Of a stretch of 59,859 bases of DNA, positions 59,110 through 59,859 are shown piece by piece; the stretch's first letter is position 1; the number at the start of each line of letters is the position of its first letter. The DNA is from CALFMR01 sp035550595 (GTDB lineage: Bacteria; Acidobacteriota; Vicinamibacteria; Vicinamibacterales; SCN-69-37). A program made the translations under genes and the position numbers. The notes below the pieces were generated by a model. That model saw nothing but the letters and a program-made list of their open reading frames with translations, had not been told where the DNA came from and did no database searches. Where the stretch lies: assembly GCA_035550595.1 (NCBI GenBank), contig DASZOV010000095.1, forward strand, positions 1 through 59,859, given 5' to 3'.

Positions 59110-59805
59110 GTGTTCCTGCTCGATATCCTCAAGTTCGTCGGCGGTCCCGGATCGCTCGGCTTCCTGCTGCTCAGCATCGTGGCCGCCGTGGCGCTCGCGG
59201 CCGTGGGCCCACGCACGCGGCGATGGGCATGGCGATGGCTCGGCATCGTCGCTTGTGCCTACATCTTCCTATCACTGCCCGTCGTCGCATCGCGGTTCGC
59301 TCGATACGCGCCGCCGCCCTGGTCAGCGCTGCACCCGACGCGGCCCGGTGCGGAACGGATCGTCGTCATCGACGGGGACAATCAACGCGGTCGGGCGCGC
59401 GAGGCCGCGGCCTGGTATCAGGCGTCGGCAACGCCGCCGCAGGTCCTCGTTTCGGGCGGTCGCTTCATGGCGCAGCTCCTCGTCGACGCCGGCATCGCTC
59501 CCGGACGTTTCCAGATCGACGACACGGCACCGACCACGCGCACGCAGGTCATGTGGATGCACGCGCTCGCACGCGGGCCTCGCACCGTCGTCATTACCTC
59601 CCGCCTGCAGGCGCCGCGCCTCGCCGCGCTCATGGCGCGTGCTGGCATCGATGACATGACACTCGTGCCGGCGCCCGTCGATCGCGAACCGCCCAGGACA
59701 GGCGGTTGGCGATTCGTTCCGTCATGGTCCGCGCTCATGGTGAGCCGCGACGCCTGCTACGAACGGCTGGCGCTCCTGTACTATCGCTGGCGTGGCTGGA
59801 TCTGA
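59110..59805 (+). CDS. YdcF/ElyC-like (DUF218) membrane protein
   Basis: The 231-residue protein starts at GTG 59110. Two membrane helices (LGFLLLSIVAAVALAAV and WLGIVACAYIFLSLPVV) precede a DUF218-type domain with RIVVIDGDNQRGRAREAAAW, PQVLVSGGRFMAQLL and TTRTQVMWM. Family members act in envelope or peptidoglycan-carrier homeostasis, although the detailed reaction is unknown. The domain is short and lacks some of the usual conserved Arg/Asn residues. It is followed by a 14-bp overlap with a glycosyltransferase gene. Confidence 0.78.
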   Translation: MFLLDILKFVGGPGSLGFLLLSIVAAVALAAVGPRTRRWAWRWLGIVACAYIFLSLPVVASRFARYAPPPWSALHPTRPGAERIVVIDGDNQRGRAREAAAWYQASATPPQVLVSGGRFMAQLLVDAGIAPGRFQIDDTAPTTRTQVMWMHALARGPRTVVITSRLQAPRLAALMARAGIDDMTLVPAPVDREPPRTGGWRFVPSWSALMVSRDACYERLALLYYRWRGWI

Positions 59806-59859
59806 CCGGCGGCCGCGCGTCCTCCAGGTCGTGCTCAGCCTGAATCCCGGCGGGACGGA
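59792..59859 (+). CDS. Glycosyltransferase, N-terminal fragment
   Basis: A GTG at 59792 opens MAGSDRRPRVLQVVLSLNPG with the beginning of GGT, the typical N-terminus of GT4-type enzymes. It runs off the right edge after 22 codons. The 14-bp overlap with the YdcF-like gene suggests one operon. Confidence 0.65.
   Translation, partial: MAGSDRRPRVLQVVLSLNPGGT

Overview
The window is about 60 kb of very GC-rich DNA with dense, mostly short-spaced genes. Its markers suggest an Acidobacteriota member, most likely class Vicinamibacteria. These are an ADOP-type (acidobacterial duplicated orphan permease) MacB/FtsX protein paired with a PadR regulator, secreted enzymes with Gly/Ala/Arg-rich insertions, a 'TFPASDP' head peptide, and many secreted carbohydrate-active or PQQ-type enzymes. 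This taxonomic call is inference from gene content; there is no rRNA in the window.

Layout. 1-4.9 kb: a truncated DksA/TraR-like gene, a repeat-filled gap, a MarR regulator, a secreted CE15-like esterase fused to an SGNH hydrolase, and a lipoprotein parvulin. 5-7.8 kb: a TonB-dependent receptor behind a cobalamin riboswitch, so probably a BtuB-type B12 importer. 7.9-12 kb: the most unusual locus. Two adjacent proteins join a PqqD-like domain to an internal Tat-like signal and a collagen-like GPT tail. They are divergent from a nucleotidyltransferase/HPr-kinase-like fusion, which is followed by an MDR oxidoreductase. A third paralogue at 30.3-31.2 kb carries a Gly-Gly-Asn tail instead. 12-18.6 kb: ADOP permease/PadR, an isochorismatase-like protein and a two-component system. 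18.6-21.4 kb: an SDR, a ParE-type toxin-antitoxin pair and a compact Dam/PD-(D/E)XK restriction-modification pair. 21.4-30.3 kb: DipZ-like and Tat-exported MsrB (periplasmic redox repair), a glycosyltransferase-P450 operon, a YHS mini-protein with a copper P-type ATPase, and an LLM oxidoreductase.

31-40.6 kb: a VOC protein, a very large secreted beta-helix/propeller enzyme, a 3-methyladenine glycosylase, a nucleoside deaminase, a PQQ dehydrogenase, another LLM enzyme and an NmrA-like protein. 40.7-46.9 kb: a six-gene operon for uptake and phosphorylation of a sugar or ketose (binding protein, RbsA-like ATPase, two permeases, DhaK, DhaL). Its binding protein is interrupted by one in-frame TAG. 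47-52 kb: a glycosyltransferase, an ATP-grasp-like protein, a possible isonitrile-synthase relative and a sugar nucleotidyltransferase, then about 900 bp of gene debris including a scrambled second copy of dhaL-dhaK-permease. 52.1-55.2 kb: an unfamiliar cassette (GHKL ATPase, STAS-like protein, two membrane proteins and a secreted protein) abutting tRNA-Ser(CGA). 55.4-59.9 kb: TadA, an outer-membrane protein, a subtilase, a YdcF-like protein and the start of a glycosyltransferase.

Two families of dispersed intergenic repeats run through the window. Family A has six copies, each directly 3' of a gene and in the same orientation; it even supplies a stop codon and a protein C-terminus. Family B has three copies with a hairpin whose stem changes by compensatory substitutions. 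The PqqD/Tat/repeat-tail locus is my best candidate for an undescribed system: a recognition domain built into each substrate, a signal peptide in the middle, and a periodic exported tail, next to a putative two-domain modifying enzyme.
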